Source: Eutreptiella sp. 'Long Island Sound 2002' | Lineage: Eukaryota > Euglenozoa > Euglenophyceae > Eutreptiales > Eutreptiaceae | Direction of reading: 5' to 3' | Assembly (NCBI GenBank): GCA_964036045.1 | Contig: OZ038380.1 | Span: forward strand, 119,174,699 to 119,238,698 | Length of the DNA: 64,000 nucleotides | Shown here: positions 32,229 to 42,741 of the stretch, in pieces | Position numbering within the stretch: position 1 is the first letter of the stretch | How the letters are laid out: each line of letters opens with the position of its first letter | Notes under the pieces: model-generated | The model's input: only the letters and a program-made list of their open reading frames with translations | The model's database searches: none | What the model was told of the DNA's origin: nothing | Translations under genes and position numbers: made by a program

Positions 32229-33577
32229 TGAGCCCGTGCGACCACACCACCGCGGAGGACTGGGAACACTCCAAGAAATGCCCCCTCCATACAGGCAGGG
32301 ACACGCTAGTGGGCTGGTCCCCGGCGGAAACCCTACGACAACACAAGAGATGGCCAACCCACAGCCACGCACACCAAGCCACTGAACACCTCCTCCGGGA
32401 TCCCCTGGTCAAAGAAGCCACCCTGAGAGCAGCGGTGACACAGGCCCTGCACCGACACCTCACCAAACACACGGAAAGCTTCACAGAGGCAGCAGCGCAC
32501 CTCCAGCTAGAGGCAGTCCGCAGAGCATCGGCCCAAATGGTACACCGAAAACACCTCCTGTTAACACACGCGGAGCAACTCACCGACCCCACCGCAAGGG
32601 AACACATGCAGCGTCACATCCATTGCCATGCCGTGCATGACCGAGAAGTCCACCAACCCAGTCCGCGCCCCGCACGCGCCCCCCATCTCGATCCGCAGGC
32701 CTCCAGGACACCACCACAGCGCCCCAAGGCCCATCCCTCACACAAGAAGCCACCCGCCACCGCCCAGCCCGGCCAAGCCCAACCAGGGCCAACCATACGT
32801 CAACATAAACGCGCAAGACCCCGGCAACCCATCCAGCCCACCCCCCCCCCGGACCCGGGGCACCCCCCCCTCACATTGGCCACCATCCGCGACCCCGACC
32901 TCCTCCGAGCAACCCTCCAAGGCAGCGCCCCGACCACCCCCCTGTGCTGGTACCGCCTACAGGAGGACTGGACCAAGCTCACCGTCAAAGCCCTCCGGGA
33001 CCTGACCACCCCAGGCAACAGCCTGCACGTTACCCTCGCAGACCTCGTACTCTGGTGAGCCCGCAAACACACCGAGGGCCAGCACGTCTGCATCGAATGG
33101 GGCCAGGCCCTGACACACGACACCGACATGAACGTCTCGCGTCGAGGAACCGTACGCCTACGACGGGCCCCAGCGGAGAAGGACCACCCAGCGGACCCGA
33201 ACCGCCCGGAGCAGTGGAAACAGGCCACCGCAGCAACCCGCGACACCGCCCTCCGCGCCACCATCCTCCGCATCCCAGACGACGACCCCCCCCCCCCCGA
33301 CCTACAGACAGTGACCAGCCCCCACAGGAGGTCTGGGTTACAGTCCTCGAGCGCGGGCACTACGGCTACGTCCCCCGGCCCGCAATGGCTCGTCGAAGGG
33401 ACAGACACCATGCTCGCCCCGGGGACCGCCCCGCCAGGGGCAGTAGGGGACCCCGCCACCCAGCACAGGGTCCTCAGGGGCGTCCTCCAGCCAGGGGACA
33501 AGCCCCAGCCCGCGCCCTGGCCAAGAAAACCTCAGGAAAGGCAGGCTACCACCTGGGATTGGCCATGCTCTGCCTGA
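32229..33577 (+). pseudogene. gag-like ORF1 of E3, one in-frame stop
   Basis: One frame continues from 32229 to 33577 except for TGA at 33056-33058. The first ~130 residues are a helix-rich, Leu/His/Ala-rich region beginning with a Cys/His cluster (CDHTTAEDWEHSKKCPLH), a possible zinc-binding module. A proline-rich linker and then another helical stretch (TLATIRDPDLLRATL to LADLVLW) follow. The stop comes immediately after, and a charged region RKHTEGQHVCIEWGQAL continues beyond it. I recognise no family. Position at the 5' end of a non-LTR-like element suggests the nucleic-acid-binding ORF1 role. Confidence 0.45.
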
Positions 33578-33960
33578 CCCACTGGATCCAGCGCCACTGG
33601 CCGGCCACAGGGACCGTGCCCTGGATTTGGGCCATCCCCACCGCCCACACACACGTCGAGGCGGGCCCGGACACGCGGCCAAACCCTCCCCCCAGACCGC
33701 AGTATTCCCTCATCTGCGTGTACCACGCCATCCACAGGGTCCTCAGCCGCGTGGGTCTTAGCCGAAAGCTAGCATACCGCCTTTCCACCACTGACCAAGA
33801 GGTCCACCAGATACGCAAGCTCGTCTGCGAAATCCTTGCCGCGGCAGCAGAAGACGGCAAGCTTCTCCTCCAAACTGGCCGGCCTACAACTGGCCACGCA
33901 AGCGCGCCGCGGCGAGCGGACACATACACCGACACAACACACCCCACCGCACAATCCCCG
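33541..33960 (+). pseudogene. conserved-looking domain of E3 in a shifted frame
   Basis: Balanced, domain-like sequence: GYHLGLAMLCLTHWIQRHW, VPWIWAIPTAHTHVEAG, then a helical stretch from YSLICVYHAIHRVLS through YRLSTTDQEVHQIRKL to VCEILAAAAEDGKLLL. It is in the frame that continues into the proline-rich tract, and shifted relative to the gag-like ORF just upstream. The contrast with the proline-rich sequence that follows marks it as a folded domain. Family unknown. Confidence 0.45.
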
Positions 33961-36270
33961 CCCAAGCCCCTCCCCTCTTGCTGCTCAGCCGGAGACCCAC
34001 ACACGCCCACCATCACGCGCACCCCCGGGCCCCGCGACACAGGCCTCCCCCACCCGCCCGAACACCAGCACACGCCTGCCACACACCGACCTGCCGGACA
34101 CCCCTCACCACCCCCCACACTCGACAACCAACACACACCCGCCGAGAGGAGCCCCGCGCCCCGCGGCACGCCCACCCCACCCAGTGGCCCGCACACGCCC
34201 CCGGCACACACCCTAGAAGACCCAGGCCCACCCCTGCCGGCCCCTGAATGCAGCCCACGCGAACTGTTCCCCCCGCGGACACCAACCCACACAATGAAAC
34301 ACATTGCAGGACCCAGGCCCAGCCAAGCCCAGAAGGAGAAGGCCACAGCCCCGCGCCTCCCTCCCCCGCCGCTGCCGACCAGATCGGCCCGCCGGGCCGC
34401 CAGGTCACGACCGGGCCCCCCCAGCCACCTGCCCCGAACCTACAGCCCGAGGACATGCCCTCCATCCTCCCCGCCGTGGCCGCAGCAGAAGCCGCCGCCC
34501 ACAAGCCCGCCCGCATCACAGCCCTCCCCGCGTCCACCACCTCCTCCTCATCCTCAGCCTCATCCACCTCCTCCACCTTATCCTCCGACCCCCCCCTCCC
34601 CGCCGCCCTCATCCTCAAGGCCACGTCAACGGCAAAAGCCGCGGCCGCATGCACCGACCCCGCTACCCCCAAACAGGCGACTCGGGCAACCCGACAACGC
34701 ACCGGGAAGACCCCCGACCCGACATCGGCGCCCTCACACCTCTGGACAGAGGTCCTCCTCAACCTGGAACCGCACCCCAACCCCAAACCCGACCCCAAAC
34801 CCAAGCCGGCGCCAACGCGAGCACACACAACACCAGAAACGCAACGACACAAACTTAACCGACACCTCCCCACCCACCACAACCCACGCCCCCCTCCCAC
34901 CGGCAGCCACCACCACCGCAGAGGCGGCCACCCAACACGACCCCGTCCAAACCCTCTTCGACATCCCCGTCACCAAGCGCCCCATCATCCATCCCCCACA
35001 AACCACTACCACCGCCGGCCAAACCGACCCAGGGACGTGGGACCCCTCGACCACCGTAACCGTCAAGCCCGGCCCCCGACCCGCCCCCCCTGCCCACCAC
35101 ATAGTGCAGCCCCAGGGGCTGCGCACAATGCACAACCCCCGACTCCTACAGGGGGGACCGGAAAACCCACAAGGGGTCCAAGGGCCATACCCGCAAGACC
35201 AACCCCACCACTACCAACAACACCACCACCAGCGGCCCCACCACCACCCCCACCAACACCACCCCGACCACTACCACTGCCCACCACCCTACCCCACCGG
35301 GCCACAACCCCCCGTGCACGAACAGCACCAGCGAATGGGATGACAGCCACCGAGCTCTCCACCCGCATACCCCACCTACCACCAGGGGCCACCCCCCCCG
35401 TACCAGCCACCCCCCCCGTACCAGGAACCGTATCCCCCCGGCCACCAAGTCCACGCCAAAGGGGCCCCCTGGGCCCAACCCCGCCAAGGACAGTCACTCG
35501 ATTCATACCACCAGCCGCTGCCGCCACCACACCCCTACGTGGCGGATCCATGGACGACGGGAAACCTCCCCCCCCCCCCAAGTACCAGGCGGCACCACGC
35601 GAAGCCCCCCAGGACCCGCGGACGCCTCCTGACTGGCCCGACTCGAGCAAACTCCCACAAACGGCGGCGCTCCTGCTCCCCCCCCGCACAGCACACTCGC
35701 CCGCGGCGCCCACACTCCCCACACCGCCACCGCGCCTCAACCACCAACTCGCGCCGCTCTCGCTCCCCCAGGTGCCACCACGACCCCCCGGGACCCCGCT
35801 CCCCCTGCTCGCGCTCCCCCGGCCGCCACCACGAGCGCCACTGCCGCCCCATGTCCACCTCCCCCTCCCCCCTCCGGCCATACAAGACCCCCACCCCCGG
35901 CCCCCGCCACCACCGCTCCCGCTCCCCCGGGCGCCGCCAGGCACGCCACCGCCGCCCCACGTCCACCTCCCCCTCCCCCCACAGGCCCCTGCCGGGCTCC
36001 CTGTTCCCCCCGCCGCCCATACCCATCCACCAACCCCAGCCCCCGCCACCACCACTCCCGCTCCCCCAGACGCCACCAAGCGCGCCACCAGCGCCCCATG
36101 TCCCCCTCCCCCTCCCGTTCCCCCCTCCGCCCATACCCGTCCTCCACCCCAGCCCCTGCCACCGCCGCTCCCGCTTCCCCAGGCACCGCCACCCCCACCA
36201 CCACCACAGGTGCACGTCCTCCCCCCGCCCCTCCAGGACCCCGGGCAAGGACCCCTCTCCTCCCCAGGCC
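33960..36270 (+). other. proline-rich low-complexity tract of E3
   Basis: Cytosine-rich sequence (CCACC, CCCCC and CCGCC words) open in two plus frames at once: 32944-35343 (799 residues) and 34248-38396 (1382 residues), both dominated by Pro, His, Thr, Arg and Ala. Simultaneous opening in several frames shows that composition, not selection on one protein, keeps stops away. One of these frames may still be the disordered middle of the E3 protein, because recognisable domains lie on both sides. Confidence 0.5.
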
Positions 36271-36279
36271 CCCGCCCAC

Positions 36280-36684
36280 CTCACCTGGTGGTCTGCCCCT
36301 GCTTTGCAGGAGCTCCGCCGCTGGGTGAAGTGGGCTGGGGGAGCGGGAAGGCAAGATGGGGTGCACATGGTGCATACCTTCGAGGAGATACACACCCGCA
36401 CCCCCGCCGACCCCAACGAGGGCGCCCCGGAAGCCATCATGCCACAAGCAGCATGGGAGGCCCTCCTCCGCGATGCGGTCCAGGGCCTCCGCCCCCCCTA
36501 CACCCCCCAAGCCCTCCGCCAATGGCTCCAGGCCACCCCCCCCCAGGCCTGGGCCATTGGCGCCCCCTCCCCACACCGCCCCTCCCGCCACCACCACACC
36601 AGGAAGGGGAAGGACAAGGGCAAGGGGAGGGCAAGGGACACCAAGGGGACCTCAGGCAAGAGGGCACGGAGGGGCCCCAAGTGA
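36280..36684 (+). pseudogene. C-terminal domain of the E3 protein
   Basis: In the frame of 35539-36684 the proline-rich sequence gives way to a balanced stretch starting LTWWSAPALQELRRWVKWAG. It continues through EAIMPQAAWEALLRDAVQGL and PYTPQALRQWLQATPPQAW and ends in a highly basic tail (HTRKGKDKGKGRARDTKG) and a stop at 36682-36684. Two or three amphipathic helices plus a basic tail would suit RNA binding. Family not recognised. Confidence 0.45.
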
Positions 36685-36699
36685 GGGCAGGCACCCATA

Positions 36700-38200
36700 G
36701 GGACAGGGCGCCGGAAGAGACGCCACATGGGGGCAGAAAACCACCCAAGAACCAGGAAGGGGCAGGAGCGGGGACCAAGGCGCGGAGGAAAAGGGCACCA
36801 CGGCAAACGCCACGACCCACACCCAGGAAGGGCATACCAGGACAGGGGGACAAGCGCCGCCCCACCCCGACCGAACGCCCCACGACTCCTGGGGGCGCAC
36901 CCCCCAACACGCACCGCCGAAGCAAGCATCGGACGCCGTACGGATCACACCAGCGCACACCCACCAGCCACCGGAAACCAAACAGGGAATGGAGGGCACA
37001 CCTACACGGGGAGAACGGGCCACACCCACAGAGGAAGCCGCAGGGAACGCCGCCGCACGGCGCACCACCACGCCCTCACCGCCAGGCGACGACCCCGGCC
37101 GCCACAAGGGCCACCTCACAGGCATCAGAGGAGGACGAAGGCACGGCCACAGCGACCAGGGCTAGGGACCGAAGCCCCCAGAGGAGACAGGACAAAGGCA
37201 CAGCCTCCCAGGGAGGGCAACCCCACGGACGCCTACCCGACCCACCAGCCCGAGCGGCACGCCCAGGCCCTCACAGCACGGACCCAGCGAGACACCCACA
37301 CCTAACCCGACCCCCGAGCCACCAGCCAGCCACACTCCGGCCCGCACTCCGCACCACGACACAGGTCAGGACCACCTCCACTGACCCACCACGGCACAAC
37401 GCGAGACCACGGCACACCGCACCACAGCGCGCCACAGTGCAACGCGACGCGACGCGACACAGAGCGGCACAACACGGCGCGACGGACCCTAACCAGAAGG
37501 ACAAACCAAAGCAGGCCACCGCACACCCTGGAAGGCGCCGTACCAGCACGCCACACACCGGCACCGGAGTCCACACACGGGGCCACCGCGCGCCCAGCAA
37601 CAACGGTGACGGACCACCCAGAAGGTTAGAACCGGCACCGCAGAGGGGAAAGGACACGAACAACCCCAGCCCCCTAACCCAGAGCCACACGCAGCCGCCT
37701 GGCGCAGCCGCCCAGACGGCAGAGCCAGGACCTGACCCGGCAAGAAGGGGCGCCGAGTCCAACGTGTACATAGCCCACCCGACCAATGGGGCTGGAAAAC
37801 GGGCAAACGGAAGGCAGCCACCAACAGCAGCCCGGAAGACCACACTGAATGCGGGCCAGTGCGTGCGCCAGCCCAGGGAAGGCAGAGGGAGGAACAGGCA
37901 GCCCCCCCCCCCCCCAAAAAAAGAGGGGGGAGGGGGGGGGCGCGAAAACAGCCCACAGCCACCGAACCGCCCGCCAACACCACCAGAGGCGGCCCAACCC
38001 CCCAGCCCAGAAGGCACCGAAGACAGGACCCCCAAAGAGGCACAGGGGGACCACCCAGCCAAAACCAGCAACACTAAGCCAGGAACAGCGGCCCACCAGG
38101 AAAAGAGACACCGAAACATGCAGACGCACCCCACGAAAAGAAAAAAAAAAGCCAGCAGCCCAGCCCAAAAGAAAGGGGATGGGGGGACAGGGACCACAAG
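36700..38200. repeat. CA/purine-rich low-complexity tract of E3
   Basis: GC-rich sequence of ACCCACAG, GGCACAGC and CCACACC words with poly-C (about 37902-37915) and poly-A runs (38144-38155, 38241-38252). On the minus strand it resembles the T-run and GT-rich tract of E1. No credible protein. Confidence 0.55.
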
Positions 38201-38500
38201 GCCCGGGACAGGGACACCCAGCAACCGACACCACAAAGCAAAAAAAAAAAAGCGCAAAAAACACACCCCGACAACCCAGCCAAGAAGGGTGGGGCACAGC
38301 CGAGACCCGGGCCCAGCACGCACGCCCACACCGCACACCGGAACCAGAAAAAGCGGGGGGCAAGCGGAGCACGCACCAAACCACACACGTTCATAAGCAG
38401 GCCGAAACCTAAGCCCAACCACGAACACCACAAACAGCCGGCACTAGAGGGACAACACCACAAACCGTGCCCAAACACACCCACCCAAGACCACAGCCAG
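38200..38500. repeat. short stretch of the E1-type satellite, diverged
   Basis: On the minus strand the words GGTCTCGGCTGTGCCCCACC, CTTGGCTGGGTTGTCGGGG and GTGCGTGCTCCGCTTG follow the A/B order of the 8.57-12.3 kb satellite. Only two or three subunits are left, so array length varies greatly between elements. Confidence 0.6.
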
Positions 38501-39049
38501 GACTGGCGGGGTTAACAAAACTCACACCCAACCGCGAACCGGACCCAAACACAAACGCCGCACAACAGTAGGAAACCCAGTGCCCACAGCCCGGGCACTG
38601 AGGCAGCCCGTGCCATGCAGGTGACCCGGCCAAACGAGATCCGGAGACCGGGGGTAAGGCTGCATCCTAAGGCCTGCGCTGCTTTGGGACTCGAGGCGGA
38701 GTGTGCGAGACCCAAGCGCCTCGGAACCCTAGTACCAAGAACGTGCATGCATGCCTTGGGAACGGGATACGCCAGGAAGTCCGGTGAACTTCTAGGGTTG
38801 CGTACAAAGGAGGGGACGTGCGCAAGCACGGGGGCACACCCTCCCGGCGAGACAAGCACGTCACGCCAGCGGCAATCAGCCCTCCCAGTGATGCCCGAGG
38901 CCGCCTGTTGGGGGCCAACAGTCAGGTCTAGCGGGATGTAAGCCGCCTCCCCTCTTCACGCGCGGAGCCTCTTCCTGTTCGTCACAGGGGCGACACCAGG
39001 GGGAACCAAGGGGCGCCTCTCCAAGACCGAGTGCACCTACCTACCTACC
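38500..39049 (+). repeat. E3 3' segment and CTAC tail
   Basis: Inverted match to 8034-8565. It ends CGCCTCTCCAAGACCGAGTG and then CACCTACCTACCTACC (39034-39049), directly before the duplicated dUTPase sequence. The tail abuts the target duplication, so this marks the 3' end of E3 in plus orientation. Confidence 0.7.
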
Positions 39050-39056
39050 ACTCGGT

Positions 39057-39490
39057 ACTTGACCCTGGCCATCGCGGTGTTGTTGATGTGGTGTTGGTAA
39101 ACCATGCGGATGGGAACTCCATAATCCATCGCGGTGACCGCGTTGCTAATGTCATCTTGGAGAGGCACGTCCTGCCTGAGATCATCCAAGCTGTTGCCTT
39201 TCCCGCTGCACAGGTTGTCGTGACTTCCTCGCCCACTTCACCCAACCGCTCGTTGGCATCGCAAACGTGTTCATCAGCAGCTTCGAAAGCGGAGCGCCAT
39301 CTGCAAGTTCTCCAGCGCCATCTGCGGGTTTGCCAGCGCCGTTGCCCAGTTTGGCTGTGCCAGAAAGATGTGCAGCGCAATCATCAAGCTTGACTGCAAC
39401 GGCACGTGCAAAGACTTGTACAGGCACGGGAGGGCGTTGCCAGCAACGTGATCTGCAACGTTGGCAGCACAGGGCCTGTGGTAATCAGTG
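39057..39490 (+). pseudogene. duplicated 3' half of dUTPase and its tail
   Basis: 39057-39309 repeats 31975-32228 and encodes motifs 3 and 4 again (SVLDPGHRG, HRGDRVANVILER). Downstream of the E3 junction the sequence continues beyond the copied part into a Ser/Ala/Pro-rich stretch (GAPSASSPAPSAGLPAP) and then ends at a stop near 39491. This shows what followed dUTPase before E3 arrived: a short low-complexity tail and no second enzyme. Confidence 0.75.
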
Positions 39491-39491
39491 A

Positions 39492-40710
39492 GTAATTTCG
39501 GAGCCGGCTGCCTGCTTGCCATTTGCTCTCCCTGCGGTCAGTCTGTCTATTTGCCTATTGGTGATCGCACTGTCAGCACCGCACAGTGCACAGCACGTTC
39601 TTTTGTATTGCTGCACTGGCAAGGCAGCATCGTCCCTCCGCATTGGTCCTTCCCTTGGCAGTGGTCCTTCCTTTGCAGCTGCAGGTCTGCCATTTTCGCT
39701 TGACCACCGCCATCTAACCTCCCGTGACAACCTGAGGTATTGCGATGGCTCTTCGTTTGTACAGTACAGCGATTTTTTTGTTTGATAGTGCAAAGATTAT
39801 TTGCATGCTTATGCTCCTGGTGCAGCCTGATCTGCCAGCTCTATTTCAACAGCCATCTCAGGGCCTTAGTGACCAGTTTTCAGCAAAACTGTCCGTCGGT
39901 CAGCCATCAGTCAACCATCAGTCTGAAGTTCTGACGCCCTAATGTTCTGCGGTTCAGTTCGTCAGCCTGTCTTTTGTCAGTGCCTTTTGTCTGTCGCTCA
40001 TGCAAAGCATCAGTCTAAATTTCTAAGCTCCCCAAAGCCTGGGGTCCGAGCAATGCGGTGCTGAGAATCTACTGTCGCTCTGTTTGGAAGGGAGTCTGAA
40101 CCTTTGAGCGGCCATCCTGGCATCCTGGTGTGTAACACGTCAGTTTGCCCTGGTGTTTTGCAGCCTGCTACGTTCTTCAGTGCGGCTTAGATTCAGTTAC
40201 ACTGTCAGTCATCAGTAATCCATTATGCGAAAACCCGCCACTCAGTGGTCTGTGGAACTGTGAGCAGCAATGTGCCCTGGGTCATAGCGTGCTGCCCCTG
40301 CAGTTTCACCGTCCCGCCACCTCTCCTGTTCAGAAACTCAGTGTCAGTCTCTACGGGGTGTGGTCCGAGTGCCTTGTGGCACCAGGACATGGGTCCTGTA
40401 TGCCTCGTGGCACCAGGCTTGTGTCCTGTGTGTCTTGTGGTGCCATTGTTGTATCCTGTGTGCCTTGTGTTGCCAGGGGTGTATCCTAAGTGCCTTCTGG
40501 CGCCAGGCCTGTGGTTTGTGTGCCTTCTGAGCCAAGGATATGGGGCCTGCGTGCCTTGTGGCGCCCAAGGAGCGTGTGTGGCAAGACACTGTGTTCACTT
40601 TCTGATTGTCTATTTTTTGACGTGGGATTGGTTGTCGTACCTTTCAGGCCATTCCTATGTTTTCAGCTTTCCGCAGCCTCTTGTCCCTGTCTGTTCAGGG
40701 CAGGCCTGGA
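39492..40710. other. non-coding interior of the LTR element
   Basis: No domain-bearing ORF. Words such as CAGTC and GTCAGT are frequent from 39530 to 40300, and a ~30-bp tandem repeat lies at 40368-40575. Presumably the 3' untranslated part of the dUTPase-bearing element. Confidence 0.5.
40368..40575 (+). repeat. ~30-bp tandem repeat, about seven diverged copies
   Basis: Repeated core GTGCCTTGTGGCACCAGG with variants TGCCTCGTGGCACCAGG, TGTCTTGTGGTGCCATTG, TGCCTTGTGTTGCCAGGG and TGCCTTCTGGCGCCAGGC, each followed by a ...TGTATCCTG-like spacer. GTGGCACCA and GGCGCCA are self-complementary, so each unit could form a small stem. Confidence 0.8.
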
Positions 40711-40714
40711 ACTT

Positions 40715-40724
40715 GCAGGGGGGC
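40715..40724 (+). other. polypurine-tract-like sequence
   Basis: GCAGGGGGGC lies immediately before the right LTR, where plus-strand DNA synthesis is primed in LTR elements. It is short and broken by a C, so support comes mainly from position. Confidence 0.45.
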
Positions 40725-41053
40725 TGTAATGGCCCTCAGCACCGCACAGCCAGCATGCGCACGGCGCATACATCCAAATCTGATGATTAGCATTCACTGC
40801 TTGTGATTCTTGAATTTTTTTAAGTCTGTGCCATACTGCAATCACATTTCTGCAGTATGGCGCGATTTCAATATGAACCGTTGTTCCAGAACCTAACGTT
40901 CTCAAGTTCAAGCAAGTGTCAGCAGTGGTCTTCTGTTGTTGGGCATTCGAGTTGGTACTTGCGGGGGTCTGAGAGATTGTGCACCGGAGGTAGTAGCAGG
41001 AGAGTCAATAACTAGGTAAGAAAGATAGACCTAACCATCTCGGAAGTATTACA
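40725..41053 (+). repeat. right LTR
   Basis: 329 bases beginning TGTAATGGCC and ending GTATTACA, which gives a perfect 6-base terminal inverted pair (TGTAAT/ATTACA). It aligns along its length with 31381-31710. Confidence 0.8.
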
Positions 41054-41058
41054 GGAGG

Positions 41059-41700
41059 CATACATCACCGATGTGTGCTTCCATCTGGGCGCCTCGGGGT
41101 ATGAATTCTTGTACCACAAGTCTACGGCGTAGGGTCAACAGTATCTTATTCATCAGCTCTTGAAAAAGAGCCAGTGCGTTGGCCATGGCAAGGGGCATGA
41201 CCTTCCACTGGAACACCCTCCCTTGAGGGGTGATGAGCGCAACGATTTCTTGGGCGTTCGGACTCAGGTTGACCTGACAGAACCCACTCCGTTTGTCCAA
41301 CTTAGTTTTGTAGCGGCAACAGACTATTTTCTCTAGGGTTCACTCGAAGTTCGGAATAGACCCAGAGTGGTTCAGCCTCATCTTGTTCCGCTCTCCATAG
41401 TCCACTACCAGCTGCTCCAATGTAGACCCAGGGTTACCCACCAAAAAACAGGTGTAGCAGTGCTGGGGGTAGTCCCCATACTTATACTCAAGGACCAGGC
41501 CAGCATCGATATGTTCTTGAATCTTTTGCTCAATCTCGGCCGCCTCCTGATTTGGATCCGGGTAGGGCCTCCGACGTAACTTCTGCCCAACAAACTCAGG
41601 TTTTAGCCTGTGGTGCATCTGGACCAGCTTGTCACGGGAGGCGGGAGGGGGTAGTTCACCAAACACCTCCAGGTTAGTCCTCATCAGCTTCTGTACTCTT
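41059..41700 (-). pseudogene. Ty3-type reverse transcriptase N-terminal part, broken
   Basis: Reverse transcriptase copies element RNA to DNA. From 41684 down, one frame holds the linker after protease (QKIQEHIDAGLVLEYKYGDY), the first fingers motif around LVVDYGERNKMRLNHSGSI and then a stop at 41337-41339. The same frame resumes after the stop with DKRSGFCQVNL (catalytic motif A region), VFQWKVMPLAMANALALFQ (motif B) and QMEAHIGDVCL. The last is where Ty3-type enzymes have a two-Asp catalytic loop; here the first Asp reads Gly. The LTR element begins four codon positions later. The rest of the gene lies at 30430-31380. Confidence 0.8.
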
Positions 41701-42050
41701 GGGTCCAGGGGCTTCCACTTTCCTCTCCAGTTCCTCGTCCGAGTATCGGTCGCCTACCCCTTGCTGAATAGAAGCAGGGAGGGGGTCCTCAACTAGCTCA
41801 GTGTCCCTAGCGGGGTACTTCAGCCCTTGATAGGCATATGGTAGTTCACGCTCTTAGGCGGCTCAAGTTGCAGGGTCATAAAACAACAGAAAAGGTAGGA
41901 AAGCGACAGGTTTCAAAAAAGCATCAAATAATGATTATTTTGATTGATATGTCTGGACCGTCGCGAGCCATTACCATGAAAAACATATTGTCATAAAAGT
42001 GACACGTCCCATGGGTCATCTACGGAAAACTATTGTTTCGTGTCCGTTCT

Positions 42051-42070
42051 TTGCGCGAGGCCTCGCGCAA
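42051..42070. repeat. CpG palindrome, perfect 20-base copy
   Basis: TTGCGCGAGGCCTCGCGCAA, identical to its reverse complement. Related copies lie at 42277-42298, 45541-45558, 45595-45614, 46125-46144 and 47667-47686, all within 5.7 kb; I noticed none elsewhere in the window. Confidence 0.95.
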
Positions 42071-42276
42071 AGGCGAATAGTTGTGTCAGATTAATGTACT
42101 ACAGCGAAATGCATTAGGCAGGTTGTGAAAAAAGAGGAACAAGACGTCTGTATACACGTAATTTTGTATCATTATCAGGATGGAGTGGTAGAAATGGATG
42201 TGTTGATAAAAATTTTTCAATATCACCACACTGTTAATCTTGAAATGTATACATGTTCTGGAGGAAACTGTCGTTT

Positions 42277-42298
42277 CATGCCCGAGGCCTCGCGCATG
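42277..42298. repeat. CpG palindrome, one-mismatch copy
   Basis: CATG, then CCCGAGGCCTCGCG, then CATG. A single mismatched pair breaks the symmetry of the 22 bases. A more degraded copy (CCAAGGCCTCGTGCAATGG) follows at 42340-42358. Confidence 0.85.
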
Positions 42299-42741
42299 GA
42301 ATGGCGCATCAGAGACATTAAATTTTTGGTGATTTCTTTCCAAGGCCTCGTGCAATGGAGGTCACGAGCGCGCATAGATACAGAAAATGAACGGATCCAC
42401 CAACTAAACGCATGTACATTCCCTTTGATGCAGCGCTGCTGCATGGGCGCCCATACAGGTCCCGCCGGCATCTCTAGTCTTCATACTGTGGTCAACACTG
42501 ACTTCACTGCCCAACAGCGGTGGTGGCGCGCCGCAACTGGGTACTGCAATTAGGATTCACCAGTTAAATGTGGGTCCACAAGACAGTTACAGTAAACCGA
42601 AAATGGTGAATGCGACCAGCGAGTCATTGAATAATTGGTAGCGCGAAAACGGTGTGACAGGTTGATGTTTCAAGCAAGAAATGTTTTCGAACAGCGATAT
42701 TTAGGAACATACATTTACGCATTTTTTTGTGCACAGTAACA

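Larger units (their letters stand above)
32229..39056 (+). mobile_element. composite element E3 inserted in the dUTPase
   Basis: A GC-rich 6.8 kb block bracketed by a 254-bp direct duplication of the dUTPase 3' half (31975-32228 and 39057-39309, roughly 93% identical by eye). Plus-strand order: gag-like ORF (32229-33577), second conserved ORF (33541-33960), proline-rich tract, basic C-terminal ORF (36280-36684), CA-rich/purine tract (36700-38200), a few satellite subunits (38200-38500), the 3' segment shared with E1 (38500-39033) and a CTAC tail. A simple-repeat tail plus target duplication fits a non-LTR retroelement. No endonuclease or reverse transcriptase is present, so this copy is deleted or non-autonomous. 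Confidence 0.65.
31381..41053 (+). mobile_element. LTR retroelement carrying a dUTPase, itself interrupted by E3
   Basis: Two ~330-bp direct repeats (31381-31710 and 40725-41053, about 80-85% identical by eye) bracket the element. The right repeat begins TGTAAT and ends ATTACA, a canonical TG...CA pair. A primer-binding-site-like sequence follows the left repeat and a G-rich tract precedes the right one. It interrupts a Ty3-type reverse transcriptase just after the catalytic-loop motif. Removing the 6.8 kb E3 insertion leaves an element of about 2.6 kb whose only recognisable protein is dUTPase. No gag, protease, reverse transcriptase or integrase is visible in the retained part. It is therefore probably non-autonomous. 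Confidence 0.75.
41700..42740. other. mostly no recognised gene; end of Ty3 relic and palindromes
   Basis: 41700-41900 continues the minus-strand Ty3 polyprotein only weakly (Glu/Arg/Pro-rich pieces with stops). From 41900 sequence turns AT-rich. A 142-residue plus ORF (42125-42553) lacks any domain and includes two of the CpG-rich palindromes, so I do not call it a gene. Confidence 0.35.

Noticed and set aside
34248-38396. 1382-residue plus-strand ORF as a genuine giant protein
   Set aside because: It overlaps an 800-residue ORF in another frame and is almost all Pro/Arg/His/Thr. It also crosses from the proline-rich tract into the CA-rich tract and satellite. The credible domains on either side are in a different frame.
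42125-42553. 142-residue ORF as a gene
   Set aside because: It includes two copies of the palindrome and AT-rich non-coding-like sequence, and has no domain. Open length is within chance.
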